Source: Corynebacterium lipophiloflavum DSM 44291 (lineage in GTDB: Bacteria; Actinomycetota; Actinomycetes; Mycobacteriales; Mycobacteriaceae). From it: a DNA stretch of 57,344 bases. How positions within the stretch are numbered: the first letter of the stretch is position 1; each line of letters begins with the position of its first letter. The translations under genes and the position numbers were made by a program. The notes beneath the pieces were generated by a model. The model was not told the DNA's origin. It saw nothing but the letters and a program-made list of their open reading frames with translations, and ran no database searches. The DNA is taken from positions 510,217 through 567,560 of the forward strand of contig NZ_GG667191.1 of the NCBI RefSeq assembly GCF_000159635.1. The letters run 5' to 3'. Of this stretch, positions 18,711 through 27,759 are shown piece after piece.

Positions 18711-19649
18711 CTAGCCCGTCGGGCGCCAGAAGCCCTTGAACTCCATGCCGAGGTTCTGTGTTCGCACCGGGTTCATTTGCACCGGGTCGCCGGCCTCGAT
18801 GTACATGCCGTCGCCGGCGTACATGGCCACGTGCCCGTCCCACACCGCCAGGTCGCCTGGTTGGAGCTGGTCGTAGGGGACTTGCACGCCGACGGCCTGC
18901 TGGTGCGCCATGCGTGGCAGCTCCACACCGGCCTGCCGGTACGCCCACGACGTCAGCCCGGAGCAGTCGAATCCGCCGGGCGAGGTCCCGCCCCACTGGT
19001 ACGGCGTGCCGAGCTGACTGCGCGCCGCTTCCACCGCGGCGCGCCCCACGGCACTGCCCTCGGTCGCCTCGCCTGCGCCACCGGCTGGCTCCGCCAGCAC
19101 GTGCTCCGTGGTGTCCGCGGCCTGCTCCATCGCAACCGGCTGCGCGATCTCGCGCAGCTTTTCCGTGGCGCGCTGGGCGTCGGGAGTTGCCTGCAGCGGC
19201 TCCTCGGCGAGTACGGAGGTGGCGATGCCGGTCATGAGCTTGGTGTGGGGATCAAGGTCGCGCTCGAGTTGGATTAGGCGCTCGTTGATCTCGTCGAACG
19301 CGCGTTGTGCGAGCTCGGCTAGCCGCAGCGCGGCGGACACCTGCCCGGTCGGTGTCAGCGCCAGGGCGATGAGCGTCGCCGCCTCGGCGAGGTAGCGCTG
19401 ACCCACCGCGGTGATGTCGGCGGCGGCCTGGGTCAGCAGCGCGGCAGCTGCCGACATGGAGTTGTCGATGTCGCTGCGGTGGGCGGCGAGGCTTTCGGCG
19501 GCGTCGATCAACCGGGACGGATCTGCCCCCACGACCCGCGCGAGATCAACGACCGAGTCCAACCCCGGCAACTCCGCGACCCGCACGGGGTTGAACTGCG
19601 GGGGAATGGACTCGGCGACGGTGCGCAAGACCTCCTGCGGCGAGATCAT
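18711..19649 (-). CDS. NlpC/P60 peptidoglycan hydrolase-like protein
   Basis: A 312-residue protein: a helical N-terminal region of about 195 residues, then an NlpC/P60 domain. The catalytic Cys (about 229) is in GGFDCSGLTSWAYRQ and the His (about 273) in WDGHVAMYAGDG; the domain starts at AAVEAARSQLGTPYQWGG. Family members cleave D-gamma-glutamyl-diamino acid bonds in peptidoglycan. No Sec signal peptide is visible, so it acts inside the cell or leaves by another route; the helical N-terminus and the helical partner protein directly upstream recall secreted helical-bundle pairs. The ATG directly follows the TAA of the upstream gene (TAAATG). A similar pair lies beside upp in other corynebacteria. 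Confidence 0.87.
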   Translation of the reverse strand: MISPQEVLRTVAESIPPQFNPVRVAELPGLDSVVDLARVVGADPSRLIDAAESLAAHRSDIDNSMSAAAALLTQAAADITAVGQRYLAEAATLIALALTPTGQVSAALRLAELAQRAFDEINERLIQLERDLDPHTKLMTGIATSVLAEEPLQATPDAQRATEKLREIAQPVAMEQAADTTEHVLAEPAGGAGEATEGSAVGRAAVEAARSQLGTPYQWGGTSPGGFDCSGLTSWAYRQAGVELPRMAHQQAVGVQVPYDQLQPGDLAVWDGHVAMYAGDGMYIEAGDPVQMNPVRTQNLGMEFKGFWRPTG

Positions 19650-19931
19650 TTACAGCACCGCCTTGAGATCGCGGGCAAGTGACCCGTCCACGCTTGTCGT
19701 TGCATCCACGGTGAGATCCATGACATCGGCGAGGCGCAGGGCCTCAGCGCGTAGCTGGCTACAGCGGTCGTTGACGCGCCCGATCGCGGATGCGAGCGCG
19801 GCGTGAAAATCAGCGGCCGGCCCGAATCCGGGCACAGCGGCGGGCGGGATATCCGTGATCTGGGCGGCCGCGGTGCGCAGCGACGACGTCAGTGCCGCAA
19901 CCTCGGAAGCGTCGACGACAAAAGTTCTCAT
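19650..19931 (-). CDS. Small helical protein paired with the NlpC/P60 gene
   Basis: A 93-residue, mostly helical protein: [25 protein letters not shown], a Pro/Gly hinge ([13 protein letters not shown]), then a second long helix ([28 protein letters not shown]). It looks like a two-helix hairpin of roughly WXG100/EspC size, although no WXG motif is present. ATG 19931 is preferred to upstream starts, which would run into the upp promoter. Its stop abuts the ATG of the NlpC/P60 gene, so the two are translationally coupled and likely act together. Function unknown. Confidence 0.7.
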   Translation of the reverse strand: MRTFVVDASEVAALTSSLRTAAAQITDIPPAAVPGFGPAADFHAALASAIGRVNDRCSQLRAEALRLADVMDLTVDATTSVDGSLARDLKAVL

Positions 19932-19988
19932 GGCCTTATTTGACTGCTCCACCGACCACCAGGTTCCCTCAGGGCCAAAATTGGCAAC

Positions 19989-19994
19989 TAGCAT
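19989..19994 (+). promoter_or_regulatory. Leaderless-type -10 for upp
   Basis: TAGCAT ends 7 nt before the upp ATG at 20002 and no ribosome site intervenes. The box lies between the divergent start codons of upp and the small helical protein. Confidence 0.5.
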
Positions 19995-20001
19995 GGGCCC
20001 C

Positions 20002-20637
20002 ATGGACATCACCGTCGTCGATCACCCCCTGGCCGCCTCGCGCCTGACCATCATGCGCGACGAACGCAGCGACAACGCGGCGTTTCGGGCCGCGCTCGCG
20101 GACCTGGGCGCGATGCTCATCTACGAGGCGTCACGCGCGCTCGAGGTGGAAAAATTCTCCTGCCGCACCCCCGTCGGCGAGGCGGATGGCATCCGGCTGG
20201 CCAAGCCGCCGATCATTGTGCCGATCATCCGCGCCGGCCTCGGGATGATCGACCCGGCGCTGTCGATGATCCCCGACGCCCAGGTCGGCTTCATCGGCCT
20301 GGCACGCGACGAGACCACCCACGAGCCGGTGCCGTACCTCGAGGCGCTGCCTGAGGACCTCTCCGCGCAGCCGGTGTTCGTCGTCGACCCCATGCTGGCC
20401 ACCGGTGGCTCGCTGATCTACGCGCTGGATCTGCTCAAAGGACGCGGCGCGGACGACATCACCTGTATCTGCATCGTTTCGGCGCGGCAGGGCGTCGATA
20501 AGCTCGCTGCCCACAGCCCCGACGTCCGGCTCGTCACCGCCGCGATTGACCCGGAACTCAACTCCGATGCCTACATCGTGCCCGGCCTGGGCGATGCGGG
20601 CGACCGCCTGTACGGCCCGCGCAACATTTTCCTGTAG
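20002..20637 (+). CDS. upp: Uracil phosphoribosyltransferase
   Basis: A 211-residue type I phosphoribosyltransferase that salvages uracil to UMP with PRPP. The PRPP loop is [21 protein letters not shown], the N-terminal region has the typical [25 protein letters not shown], and the uracil-binding C-terminal loop is [20 protein letters not shown] 20002 gives the family-standard [11 protein letters not shown] and sits at a leaderless-type promoter; the reading frame is open further upstream only because no stop intervenes. The XRE regulator follows 49 bases later. Confidence 0.96.
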   Translation: MDITVVDHPLAASRLTIMRDERSDNAAFRAALADLGAMLIYEASRALEVEKFSCRTPVGEADGIRLAKPPIIVPIIRAGLGMIDPALSMIPDAQVGFIGLARDETTHEPVPYLEALPEDLSAQPVFVVDPMLATGGSLIYALDLLKGRGADDITCICIVSARQGVDKLAAHSPDVRLVTAAIDPELNSDAYIVPGLGDAGDRLYGPRNIFL

Positions 20638-20686
20638 TAGGCTTGGGCCCCGTCGTATTGGGGGATATGGACAGCGGGGGGCTGTT

Positions 20687-21118
20687 ATGGCGGACATCAT
20701 GCCGCAATCCAACTGGGCAAGCTATGGTTTTGTGCTGGCAGAGCGCCTGCGCGCGCTGCGCGAGATGAGGGGGTTGAGCCAGCGGCGACTGGCGGAGTTG
20801 GCGGGAGTTTCGCGCAGCCTGATATCCAACCTCGAGCGCAACCAGTACAACACGGCGCGTTCGGCGGACCCGACGCTGTCGACGGTCTACCGCATTGCGC
20901 ATGCGCTGCACGTTCCCCCGGTGGCGCTGCTCCCGGCGTCGGATTCCGTTGTCAAGGCGCGCTGCGCCGAAGACGCCGCGGCCGTCATGCAGGTGTGCGC
21001 GGTGTGGCCCACCGCGCCGGAGGACACCGCTCGCTTCCACGCGACGTACCTTGTCAGCGGCCCGGCCACGTACCCGCCGCGCTTCGAGCAGCACCGCGCG
21101 ATGAACCGCTTGGTCTAG
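20687..21118 (+). CDS. XRE-family helix-turn-helix regulator
   Basis: A 143-residue protein with a Cro/CI-type HTH in residues of about 16-80 (LAERLRALREMRGLSQRRLAELAGVSRSLISNLERNQ, then STVYRIAHALHVPPVALLP), followed by about 55 residues with no recognised sensory domain. The recognition helix is around GVSRSLISNLERN. The ATG at 20687 is preceded by a purine-rich GGGGGGC stretch. It lies between upp and the amidohydrolase gene on the same strand; its targets are unknown. Many actinobacteria have a similar short XRE regulator beside upp. Confidence 0.85.
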   Translation: MADIMPQSNWASYGFVLAERLRALREMRGLSQRRLAELAGVSRSLISNLERNQYNTARSADPTLSTVYRIAHALHVPPVALLPASDSVVKARCAEDAAAVMQVCAVWPTAPEDTARFHATYLVSGPATYPPRFEQHRAMNRLV

Positions 21119-21174
21119 TTGCTAGACTCAGCCCAGAGAAAAGATTTCCGGGCTACAAGCAGGAGGACACGCAC

Positions 21175-22368
21175 GTGGGCAGAGGATCCGGCATCGCCGC
21201 CGCCGTTGGCGAGTGGGTACGCGCCAACGAGGACACCGTGACGCAGTGGCGCCGACACATCCACGCCCACCCCGAACTGTCCCACGAGGAAGTCGCCACC
21301 ACCGCATTTATCTCGGAAGTGCTGAGCGAGCACGGGTTAAATCCCGTGCCCTTTCCCGGCACTGGGCTCTACGTCGACCTCGGGCCCGGTGACGGCGACC
21401 GCCTCGCCTTCCGCGCGGACATCGACGCGCTCAGCGTGGCTGAGATCTCCGGCCTCGAGTTCGCCTCGGGCACCCCGGGGGTGTCCCATGCCTGCGGGCA
21501 CGATGTGCACGCCACCATCTGTATGGCGCTCGCCTGTGCTCTCGCGGAGCTGGACCTGGACTACGGCGTCCGGATCATCTTCCAGCCAGCGGAGGAGGTG
21601 ATGGGCGGCGGCGCGGTGGACGTGATCCGCTGGGGCGGGCTGCAAAACGTTTCCGCGATCTACGCCCTGCACGTGGAGCCCTCGCTGCGGGTCGGACAGA
21701 TCGGGGTGCGCACCGGGGCGATCACCTCGGCCGCCGATGTCCTCGAGCTCGAAATCACCGGCCCCGGCGGGCATACCTCCCGCCCGCAGGTCACCGCGGA
21801 TGTCGTCTACGCCGCCGGTGCGGTGATCACCCAGCTGCCCGCGCTGCTGTCGCGCCGGGTGGACCCGCGCACAGGCACCGTGGCGGTGTTCGGCGCGGTG
21901 GAAGCGGGAGGGGCCCACAACGCGATTCCCAAATCCGCGCGGCTAAAAGGCACGATCCGCACCTCCGACATCGCCACGTGGCGCGCGATCGAGGAGCTCA
22001 GCAGCGAGCTCATCGCCCAGATCATTGCCCCGACCGGCTGCGAGTTCGAGCTCAACTACACGCGCGGCGTACCGCCCGTGCTTAACGACGACGTCGCGAC
22101 CGCCCTGGCTGTCGAAGCCGGCCGCTCCGTCGACCCGCACGCCGTGGTGGCCACGCCGCAGTCCTCCGGCGGGGAGGATTTCTCCTGGTACCTCGAGCAC
22201 GTCCCCGGCGCCATGGTCCGCCTCGGTGCGTGGGATGGCAAGGGTGACAAGCAGGACCTGCACCAGGGCGATCTCAACGTGGACGAAAAGTCGATTGCCG
22301 TCGGGGTGCGTCTGTTCGGTGCGGTGGTGGAGAAGTACTTCGCTGCTGTCGCTAGCGACGCTGAGTGA
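21175..22368 (+). CDS. M20D-family amidohydrolase / aminoacylase
   Basis: A 397-residue zinc or manganese hydrolase of the M20D group (hippuricase, N-acyl-amino acid amidohydrolase, IAA-amino acid hydrolase). Motifs: WRRHIHAHPELSHEE near the start, the metal-binding SHACGHDVHATICMALA, FQPAEEVMGGG with the catalytic Glu, GPGGHTSRPQ in the lid domain, and QSSGGEDFSWYLEHVPG near the C-terminus. The GTG at 21175 has a strong AGGAGGA site 8-9 nt upstream, and TAGACT at 21123-21128 is a possible -10. Acyl-amino acid substrates are inferred; the exact one is unknown. The C. glutamicum counterpart is annotated amiA. Confidence 0.9.
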   Translation: MGRGSGIAAAVGEWVRANEDTVTQWRRHIHAHPELSHEEVATTAFISEVLSEHGLNPVPFPGTGLYVDLGPGDGDRLAFRADIDALSVAEISGLEFASGTPGVSHACGHDVHATICMALACALAELDLDYGVRIIFQPAEEVMGGGAVDVIRWGGLQNVSAIYALHVEPSLRVGQIGVRTGAITSAADVLELEITGPGGHTSRPQVTADVVYAAGAVITQLPALLSRRVDPRTGTVAVFGAVEAGGAHNAIPKSARLKGTIRTSDIATWRAIEELSSELIAQIIAPTGCEFELNYTRGVPPVLNDDVATALAVEAGRSVDPHAVVATPQSSGGEDFSWYLEHVPGAMVRLGAWDGKGDKQDLHQGDLNVDEKSIAVGVRLFGAVVEKYFAAVASDAE

Positions 22369-22435
22369 CTGTAGACTTGCGTCGGTCTAACGCGACCGGC
22401 AGTTTCATGTCGAGCCCATCACGGAGGAAAACCAG

Positions 22436-23842
22436 GTGTCCAAGAAGATCGTCATCATCGGTGGTGGCCCAGCGGGTTACGAGGCGGCGCTGGCCGGCTC
22501 GAAGTACGGTGCGGATATCACTTTGATCGAAAATCGCGGCATTGGCGGTTCTGCGATCAACCTCGACGTGGTGCCCTCCAAGGGATTCATCGCGGCGTCG
22601 AACATCAAGACCGACTTGCGTCGTGCCGACGACATGGGCTTGAACCACGGCCTCGGCGAGGCGAGCTTGATGATCACCGCGTTGAACAACCGCGTGGTGG
22701 CGCTGGCGTCCGAACAGGCTCGCGACGTCAGGACCCAGCTTGAGCGCGCCGGGGTGAAAATCATCCGTGGCCACGGCGCCCTGTCCTCGGAACAGACCGG
22801 CCACACCACCCACAGCGTGAAGGTGACCTACCCGGATGGCACTTTCGAGCGCGTCGATACCGACATGGTGCTGGTGTGCACCGGAGCCTCCCCGCGCGTG
22901 ATCAAGGGTGCCGAACCCGACGGCAAGCGCATCTTGAACTGGCGCCAGGTCTACGACCTCATTGAGCAGCCGGAGCACCTCATCGTGGTCGGTTCGGGCG
23001 TGACAGGTGCGGAGTTCGTCTCGGCGTTCGCCGAGCTCGGTGTGAAGGTGACCATGGTGTCCTCCGGCAGCCGCATCCTGCCGCACGACGACGCCGATGC
23101 CGCGGACGTGCTGGAGACGGTCCTGGCGGGACGCGGTGTTGAGGTGGTCAAGGACGCCTACGCCGACAGCGTGGTCAATGCCGGCGACAGCGTGGTGGTC
23201 ACCACCAAGGACGGCCGCGAAATCACCGGATCCCATTGCATCATGTCCATCGGTTCGATCCCCAACACCAAGGATCTCGGCCTGGAAGCCAACGGTGTGG
23301 CCATGACACCGTCGGGCCACATCCACGTCGACCGCGTCTCGCGCACAAACGTCGCGGGTATCTACGCGGCGGGTGACTGCTCCGACCTGATGCCGCTGGC
23401 CTCCGTCGCCGCGATGCAGGGGCGCATCGCAATGCACCACGCGCTCGGCGAGGGCGTTGAGCCACTGCGCTTGAAGACGGTGGGCAACGCCGTGTTCACC
23501 CGCCCGGAGATCGCGGCGGTCGGCGTGACTGAGCAGCAGATCACGAACGGCGAAGTCGACGCCGACGTGATCAAGCTGGATCTGGAGACCAACCCGCGCG
23601 CCAAGATGCGCTCCCTGCAGCACGGCTTTGTCAAGATCTTCTCCCGCAAGGGCTCCGGCCAGGTGCTCGGCGGGGTCATCGTCGCGCCGACTGCGTCCGA
23701 GCTGATTCTCTCGCTCACCATCGCGGTGACCAACAACTTGAGCGTCGCTCAGCTCGCCGAATCCATGGCGGTCTACCCCTCGCTGTCCGGCTCGATCACC
23801 GAAGCCGCGCGTCGCCTGGTTACCTCCACCGATCTGGACTAG
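22436..23842 (+). CDS. lpdA: LpdA-type NAD(P)H-dependent flavoprotein reductase without redox cysteines
   Basis: A 468-residue FAD/NAD(P) oxidoreductase of the pyridine nucleotide-disulfide family: FAD motif KIVIIGGGPAGYEAAL, NAD(P) motif LIVVGSGVTGAEFVSAFAELG, second FAD motif AGIYAAGDCSD and a C-terminal dimerisation domain. In true lipoamide dehydrogenases the disulfide lies in GGTCLNVGCIPSK; here the same place reads GGSAINLDVVPSK with neither cysteine. It therefore cannot do dithiol chemistry. M. tuberculosis LpdA (Rv3303c) has the same loss and reduces quinones, so a quinone reductase role is likely. GTG 22436 has a GGAGG site 6-7 nt upstream. Its TAG shares CTAG with the stop of the convergent prpR. 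Confidence 0.88.
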   Translation: MSKKIVIIGGGPAGYEAALAGSKYGADITLIENRGIGGSAINLDVVPSKGFIAASNIKTDLRRADDMGLNHGLGEASLMITALNNRVVALASEQARDVRTQLERAGVKIIRGHGALSSEQTGHTTHSVKVTYPDGTFERVDTDMVLVCTGASPRVIKGAEPDGKRILNWRQVYDLIEQPEHLIVVGSGVTGAEFVSAFAELGVKVTMVSSGSRILPHDDADAADVLETVLAGRGVEVVKDAYADSVVNAGDSVVVTTKDGREITGSHCIMSIGSIPNTKDLGLEANGVAMTPSGHIHVDRVSRTNVAGIYAAGDCSDLMPLASVAAMQGRIAMHHALGEGVEPLRLKTVGNAVFTRPEIAAVGVTEQQITNGEVDADVIKLDLETNPRAKMRSLQHGFVKIFSRKGSGQVLGGVIVAPTASELILSLTIAVTNNLSVAQLAESMAVYPSLSGSITEAARRLVTSTDLD

Positions 23843-25140
23843 CCGGCAGTTCCCCGCGGCGCCTCAAGCTTGGGAAACGCGCGCTGCGGGCAGGTCGTGC
23901 GCGGGCAGGTTTCGCAGCCCGGGCCGATCGGGGTGGCGGAGCCCAGACTCAGATCGAGCCCGTCCGCGTAGACGAGCTTTTCCGCGTGCGCGATGTCGCA
24001 TCCCAGCGCGACGGCGTTCTCCTGCCGGGGTGCTCCGAACCCCGCGGTCGGGCCCTGCACCATCCGCGCCACCCACAGGTAGCGGCTCCCGTCCGGCATT
24101 ACGGACACCTGGCGCGTTACCCGATTAGGGGTATCAAAGGCGCGGTGGACCACCCACAACGGGCACGTCCCGCCCGTGACGGCGAAGGGGAACGAGGTGG
24201 TGGACTGGCGTTTGGAGATGTTGCCCGCCCGGTCGGTCCGGATAAAGAAGAACGGCACCGCCGCAGCGCCGGGGCGCTGGAGCGTTCCCAGGCGCTGGCA
24301 GGTGGATTCGAAACTGGTGCCGAAGCGCGACGAGATCACCTCGATGTCGTAGCGGGTGCTTTCCGCCGCGTGGAGAATTTCCGTGTACGGCATAGTCACC
24401 GCGGCCGCGAAATACTGCGCGAGTCCGTGCCGGGCGATGCGGCCGGAGGGGGAGTTGTCCCCGCGGGTGTCCGGGTGCGCGGCCACGTGAGCGTCGATAA
24501 GCGGGGCGAGGGTATTCAAACCGTAATGGTACGCCATTTCGAAGCACTGCTGAGCTTCCGTGAGGCCGGATCGCAACCGTAGCTCGCGGGCGGGAACGTC
24601 GTAGACGGAGCGGGGGCCGCCGACGTCCTGGTTGAAGCGGACGCTGACACCGAGGTTCTTGTCGAAGGCCGCGGTGAGACTGGTCAACCGCGCCTGACGT
24701 CCGCGGGCGGCGGCGGCGAGCTCCTCCGCGGCCCGATCGAGGTCTGCGAAGTGGTTGCGGTTGTCCTGGAAGAATGTGCGCACGGCGGAGTAGGGGTTCG
24801 CGGCTCCGACGTGGAGGTTCGAGGGGATGGACACGATGGCTTCGGCGACAGCGGGGTAGCGGGCGGCCATGTCGCGCAGCACCCCCGGGGCGACACCGGG
24901 CAGGAGGCCGGAGAGTTCGGTGAGGGTGCGACGCTCGTCGTCGCCGGAGAAATAGGCCGGGTCGAGGCCGAAGGCGCGGGAGAGCTCGACGAGCACGGAC
25001 ACGGTCAAGGGGCGCTGGTTGTTCTCCAGCTGGTTGAGGTAGCTGGTGGAGATGCCGAGGCGCTGCGCCATGTCCATCTGGGTGAGGTCGTTGTCCCGGC
25101 GCACCGTCCGAATCCGTCCCCCCGCGTAGAGCTTGCCCAC
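23839..25140 (-). CDS. prpR: ScfR-family regulator of the 2-methylcitrate cycle
   Basis: A 433-residue regulator of the RamB/PrpR (short-chain fatty acyl, COG3800) family: an N-terminal XRE HTH (RIRTVRRDNDLTQMDMAQRLGISTSYLNQLENN), a central IrrE-like ligand region and a C-terminal cysteine cluster (GPGCETCPRTTCPQRAFP). In M. tuberculosis PrpR such cysteines carry an Fe-S cluster and the protein activates prpDC. It lies divergent from prpDBC with 170 bases between, so it very likely controls that operon. GTG 25140 (MGKLYAGGRIR) aligns best with RamB as remembered; GTG 25149, which is closer to the AGGAAGG site, is an alternative start. Confidence 0.9.
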   Translation of the reverse strand: MGKLYAGGRIRTVRRDNDLTQMDMAQRLGISTSYLNQLENNQRPLTVSVLVELSRAFGLDPAYFSGDDERRTLTELSGLLPGVAPGVLRDMAARYPAVAEAIVSIPSNLHVGAANPYSAVRTFFQDNRNHFADLDRAAEELAAAARGRQARLTSLTAAFDKNLGVSVRFNQDVGGPRSVYDVPARELRLRSGLTEAQQCFEMAYHYGLNTLAPLIDAHVAAHPDTRGDNSPSGRIARHGLAQYFAAAVTMPYTEILHAAESTRYDIEVISSRFGTSFESTCQRLGTLQRPGAAAVPFFFIRTDRAGNISKRQSTTSFPFAVTGGTCPLWVVHRAFDTPNRVTRQVSVMPDGSRYLWVARMVQGPTAGFGAPRQENAVALGCDIAHAEKLVYADGLDLSLGSATPIGPGCETCPRTTCPQRAFPKLEAPRGTAG

Positions 25141-25179
25141 CGTGCGCACCCGCCTTCCTCTGCCGTGAACTGCATTTTT

Positions 25180-25220
25180 ACAAACTTTACATACTAAGGG
25201 GGTTTAACATGCAAACTTTC
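25180..25220. promoter_or_regulatory. Paired CAAACTTT repeats between prpR and prpD
   Basis: CAAACTTT occurs at 25181-25188 (in ACAAACTTTACA) and again at 25212-25219 (in GCAAACTTTCACA). Their starts are 31 bp apart, about three helical turns, so a protein could bind both on one face. The sequence resembles RamB/PrpR-type half-sites as remembered. They lie closer to prpR than to the prpD -10 (TACTAT 25258-25263), which has no good -35, as expected for an activated promoter. Confidence 0.5.
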
Positions 25221-25280
25221 ACACTTTTGATCATGGCGGCGGTCACAATCGTTCTCCTACTATGAGGTGAACCATTCAAT

Positions 25281-25295
25281 CTTGAGTGACTCAAG
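25281..25295. promoter_or_regulatory. CTTGAGT-G-ACTCAAG dyad in the prpD leader
   Basis: A perfect 7-bp-arm dyad with a single central base lies just downstream of the predicted prpD transcription start and ends inside the AAGGAG ribosome site (25293-25298). It could be an operator for a second regulator, or a small hairpin hiding the ribosome site. Confidence 0.35.
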
Positions 25296-25310
25296 GAGTA
25301 ACGCACTGCC

Positions 25311-26822
25311 ATGATCAACCACGAAGTACGCACACGCCGTTCCGCAGAGGAGTTCCCGATCGAGGAGCACCTGGCATACAAGGTGGCCAAGGTCGCTGCC
25401 GATCCGGTCGAGGTCCCCGAGAACACCAAGGAAATGATCATCAACAGGATCATTGACAACGCCTCCGTCGCCGTGGCCTCCTTCGCGCGACGCCCCGTCA
25501 CCTCGGCCCGCGTGATGGCCCAGGCCCACCCCGTCAGCGAGGGCGGTGCGCCGCTGTTCGGCGTCGACGGCAACTACTCCGCAGAGTGGGTCGCATTCGC
25601 CAACGGCACCGCAGTGCGCGAGCTCGACTTCCACGACACCTTCCTCGCCGCCGAATACTCCCACCCCGGCGACAACATCCCGCCGATCCTCGCCGTCGCC
25701 CAGCATAAGGGCCTCGACGGCAAGGCCCTGATCCGCGGCATCGCCACCGGATACGAGATCCAGGTCAACCTGGTCAAGGGAATCTCCCTGCACGAGTTCA
25801 AGATCGACCACGTCGCGCACCTCGGCCCCTCGGTCGCCGCCGGCATCGGCACCATGCTCGGCCTCGACGTGGACACCATCTACCAGGCCGTCGGCCAGGC
25901 GCTGCACACCACCACCGCGACACGCCAGTCGCGCAAGGGCCTGATCTCTTCCTGGAAGGCCTCCGCCCCGGCGTTCGCCGGCAAGATGGCTATCGAAGCT
26001 GTCGACCGCGCGATGCGCGGCGAAGGCGCACCCGCCCCGATCTGGGAGGGCGAAGACGGCGTGATCGCCTGGCTGCTGCACTCACCGGAGCGCACCTACA
26101 TCGTGCCGCTGCCCGCCGACGGCGAAGCCAAGCGCGCGATCTTGGACACCTACACCAAGGAGCACTCCGCGGAGTACCAGGCGCAGGCCCCGATCGACCT
26201 TGCGCGCCGCATGAAGGCGGCCATCGCGGAGGCCGGCAAGACCACTGCGGACATCGAGTCCATCGTGCTGCACACCTCGCACCACACCCACTACGTCATC
26301 GGCACGGGCGCGAACGACCCGCAGAAGATGGACCCAACCGCCTCGCGGGAGACGCTGGACCACTCGATCATGTACATGTTCGCCGTCGCGCTCGAGGACG
26401 GCACCTGGCACCACGTCGATTCCTACACCCCGCAGCGCGCGGGCCGGCCGGAAACGGTGGAGCTGTGGCACAAGGTTTCCACCGTCGAGGACCCGGAGTG
26501 GACCCGTCGCTACCACTCCACCGACCCGAACGAGAAGGCCTTCGGCGCCAAGGCAGTGATCACGTTCACCGACGGTTCTGTGATCCAGGACGAGATCGCT
26601 GTCGCCGATGCGCACCCGCTCGGTGCGCGCCCCTTCGGTCGCGAGGACTACATCGCCAAGTTCCGCACCCTGGCCGCCGGGATCGTCTCCGAGGAAGAGC
26701 AGGAGCGCTTCCTCGCGGCAGTCCAGGACCTGGAAAACCTCACCGACCTCACCGAGCTCAACGTCCGCGTCACCGAAGAGGCTGCCGCGAAGGCGCCCGA
26801 GACCCCGGCAGGCATCTTCTAA
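25311..26822 (+). CDS. prpD: 2-methylcitrate dehydratase
   Basis: A 503-residue PrpD-family (MmgE/PrpD) enzyme that dehydrates 2-methylcitrate to 2-methyl-cis-aconitate in propionyl-CoA breakdown. Family segments: [76 protein letters not shown] and [10 protein letters not shown]. The length is normal. It opens the prpD-prpB-prpC operon; ATG 25311 has AAGGAG 12 nt upstream, a rather long spacing. The prpD TAA overlaps the prpB ATG (TAATG). Confidence 0.95.
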   Translation: MINHEVRTRRSAEEFPIEEHLAYKVAKVAADPVEVPENTKEMIINRIIDNASVAVASFARRPVTSARVMAQAHPVSEGGAPLFGVDGNYSAEWVAFANGTAVRELDFHDTFLAAEYSHPGDNIPPILAVAQHKGLDGKALIRGIATGYEIQVNLVKGISLHEFKIDHVAHLGPSVAAGIGTMLGLDVDTIYQAVGQALHTTTATRQSRKGLISSWKASAPAFAGKMAIEAVDRAMRGEGAPAPIWEGEDGVIAWLLHSPERTYIVPLPADGEAKRAILDTYTKEHSAEYQAQAPIDLARRMKAAIAEAGKTTADIESIVLHTSHHTHYVIGTGANDPQKMDPTASRETLDHSIMYMFAVALEDGTWHHVDSYTPQRAGRPETVELWHKVSTVEDPEWTRRYHSTDPNEKAFGAKAVITFTDGSVIQDEIAVADAHPLGARPFGREDYIAKFRTLAAGIVSEEEQERFLAAVQDLENLTDLTELNVRVTEEAAAKAPETPAGIF

Positions 26823-27745
26823 TGTTCGCGCCAGAGAAAACGCCGCACGAGCGTCGTCAAGCGCTGCGCGGGTCGCTGACTTCACCCACGATCACGAAGC
26901 TGCCCGGCGCGTTCTCGCCGCTGGTGGCCCGCTTGATCGAGGACATCGGCGGCTTCGAGGGCGTCTACGTCTCCGGCGCGGTCGTGGCCAACGACCTGGG
27001 CCTGCCGGACATCGGTCTGACCACATTGACCGAGGTGGCCAACCGCTCGTGCCAGATCGCGCGCGTGACCAACCTGCCCGTGCTTGTCGACGCCGACACC
27101 GGCTTCGGCGAACCGATGAGCGCCGCCCGCACCGTCGCGGAGTTCGAGGCAGCCGGCGTGTCCGCGCTGCACCTCGAAGACCAGGTCAACCCGAAGCGCT
27201 GCGGCCACCTCGACGGCAAGGAGGTCGTGCCCCGCGACCTGATGCTGCGCCGCATCACAGCCGCGGTGCGCGAGCGCCAAGACGATGCCTTCGTCATCTG
27301 CGCGCGTACCGACGCCGCCGGGATCGAGGGCATCGACTCCGCCATCGAGCGTGCCAAGGCCTACGCCGACGCCGGTGCCGACCTCATCTTCACTGAGGCG
27401 CTCTACTCCGTGGCCGACTTTGAGAAGTTCCGCGCCGCGCTCGACGTACCGCTTTTGGCCAACATGACCGAGTTCGGCAAGACCGAGCTCATCCCCGCCG
27501 GCAAGCTCGAAGAAATCGGCTACAACGCGGTGATCTGGCCGGTCACCACCTTCCGCACCGCGATGGGGCAGACCGAGGCGATGCTGCGCGAGATCAAAGA
27601 GACCGGCACCCAGGAAGGGTGGCTCGATCGCATGCAGCACCGCTCACGGCTCTACGAGCTCGTGCGCTACGACGAGTACAACCAGTTCGACCAGTCCGTG
27701 TTCACCTACTCGGCGGATACCTACCGCCCGACGTTTGAGAAGTAA
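26822..27745 (+). CDS. prpB: 2-methylisocitrate lyase
   Basis: A 307-residue member of the isocitrate lyase/PEP mutase superfamily that splits 2-methylisocitrate into pyruvate and succinate. The active-site loop KRCGHLDGKEVVP carries the catalytic cysteine; DADTGFGE and LHLEDQVNPK carry metal and substrate ligands, and SGAVVANDLGLPDIGL starts the barrel. Its ATG overlaps the prpD stop by one base, so the two are translationally coupled. The distinct C-terminal YDEYNQFDQSVFTY segment is usual for corynebacterial PrpB. prpC follows after 14 bases, with AAGGAG before its ATG. Confidence 0.95.
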   Translation: MFAPEKTPHERRQALRGSLTSPTITKLPGAFSPLVARLIEDIGGFEGVYVSGAVVANDLGLPDIGLTTLTEVANRSCQIARVTNLPVLVDADTGFGEPMSAARTVAEFEAAGVSALHLEDQVNPKRCGHLDGKEVVPRDLMLRRITAAVRERQDDAFVICARTDAAGIEGIDSAIERAKAYADAGADLIFTEALYSVADFEKFRAALDVPLLANMTEFGKTELIPAGKLEEIGYNAVIWPVTTFRTAMGQTEAMLREIKETGTQEGWLDRMQHRSRLYELVRYDEYNQFDQSVFTYSADTYRPTFEK

Positions 27746-27759
27746 AAAGGAGCAGCACC

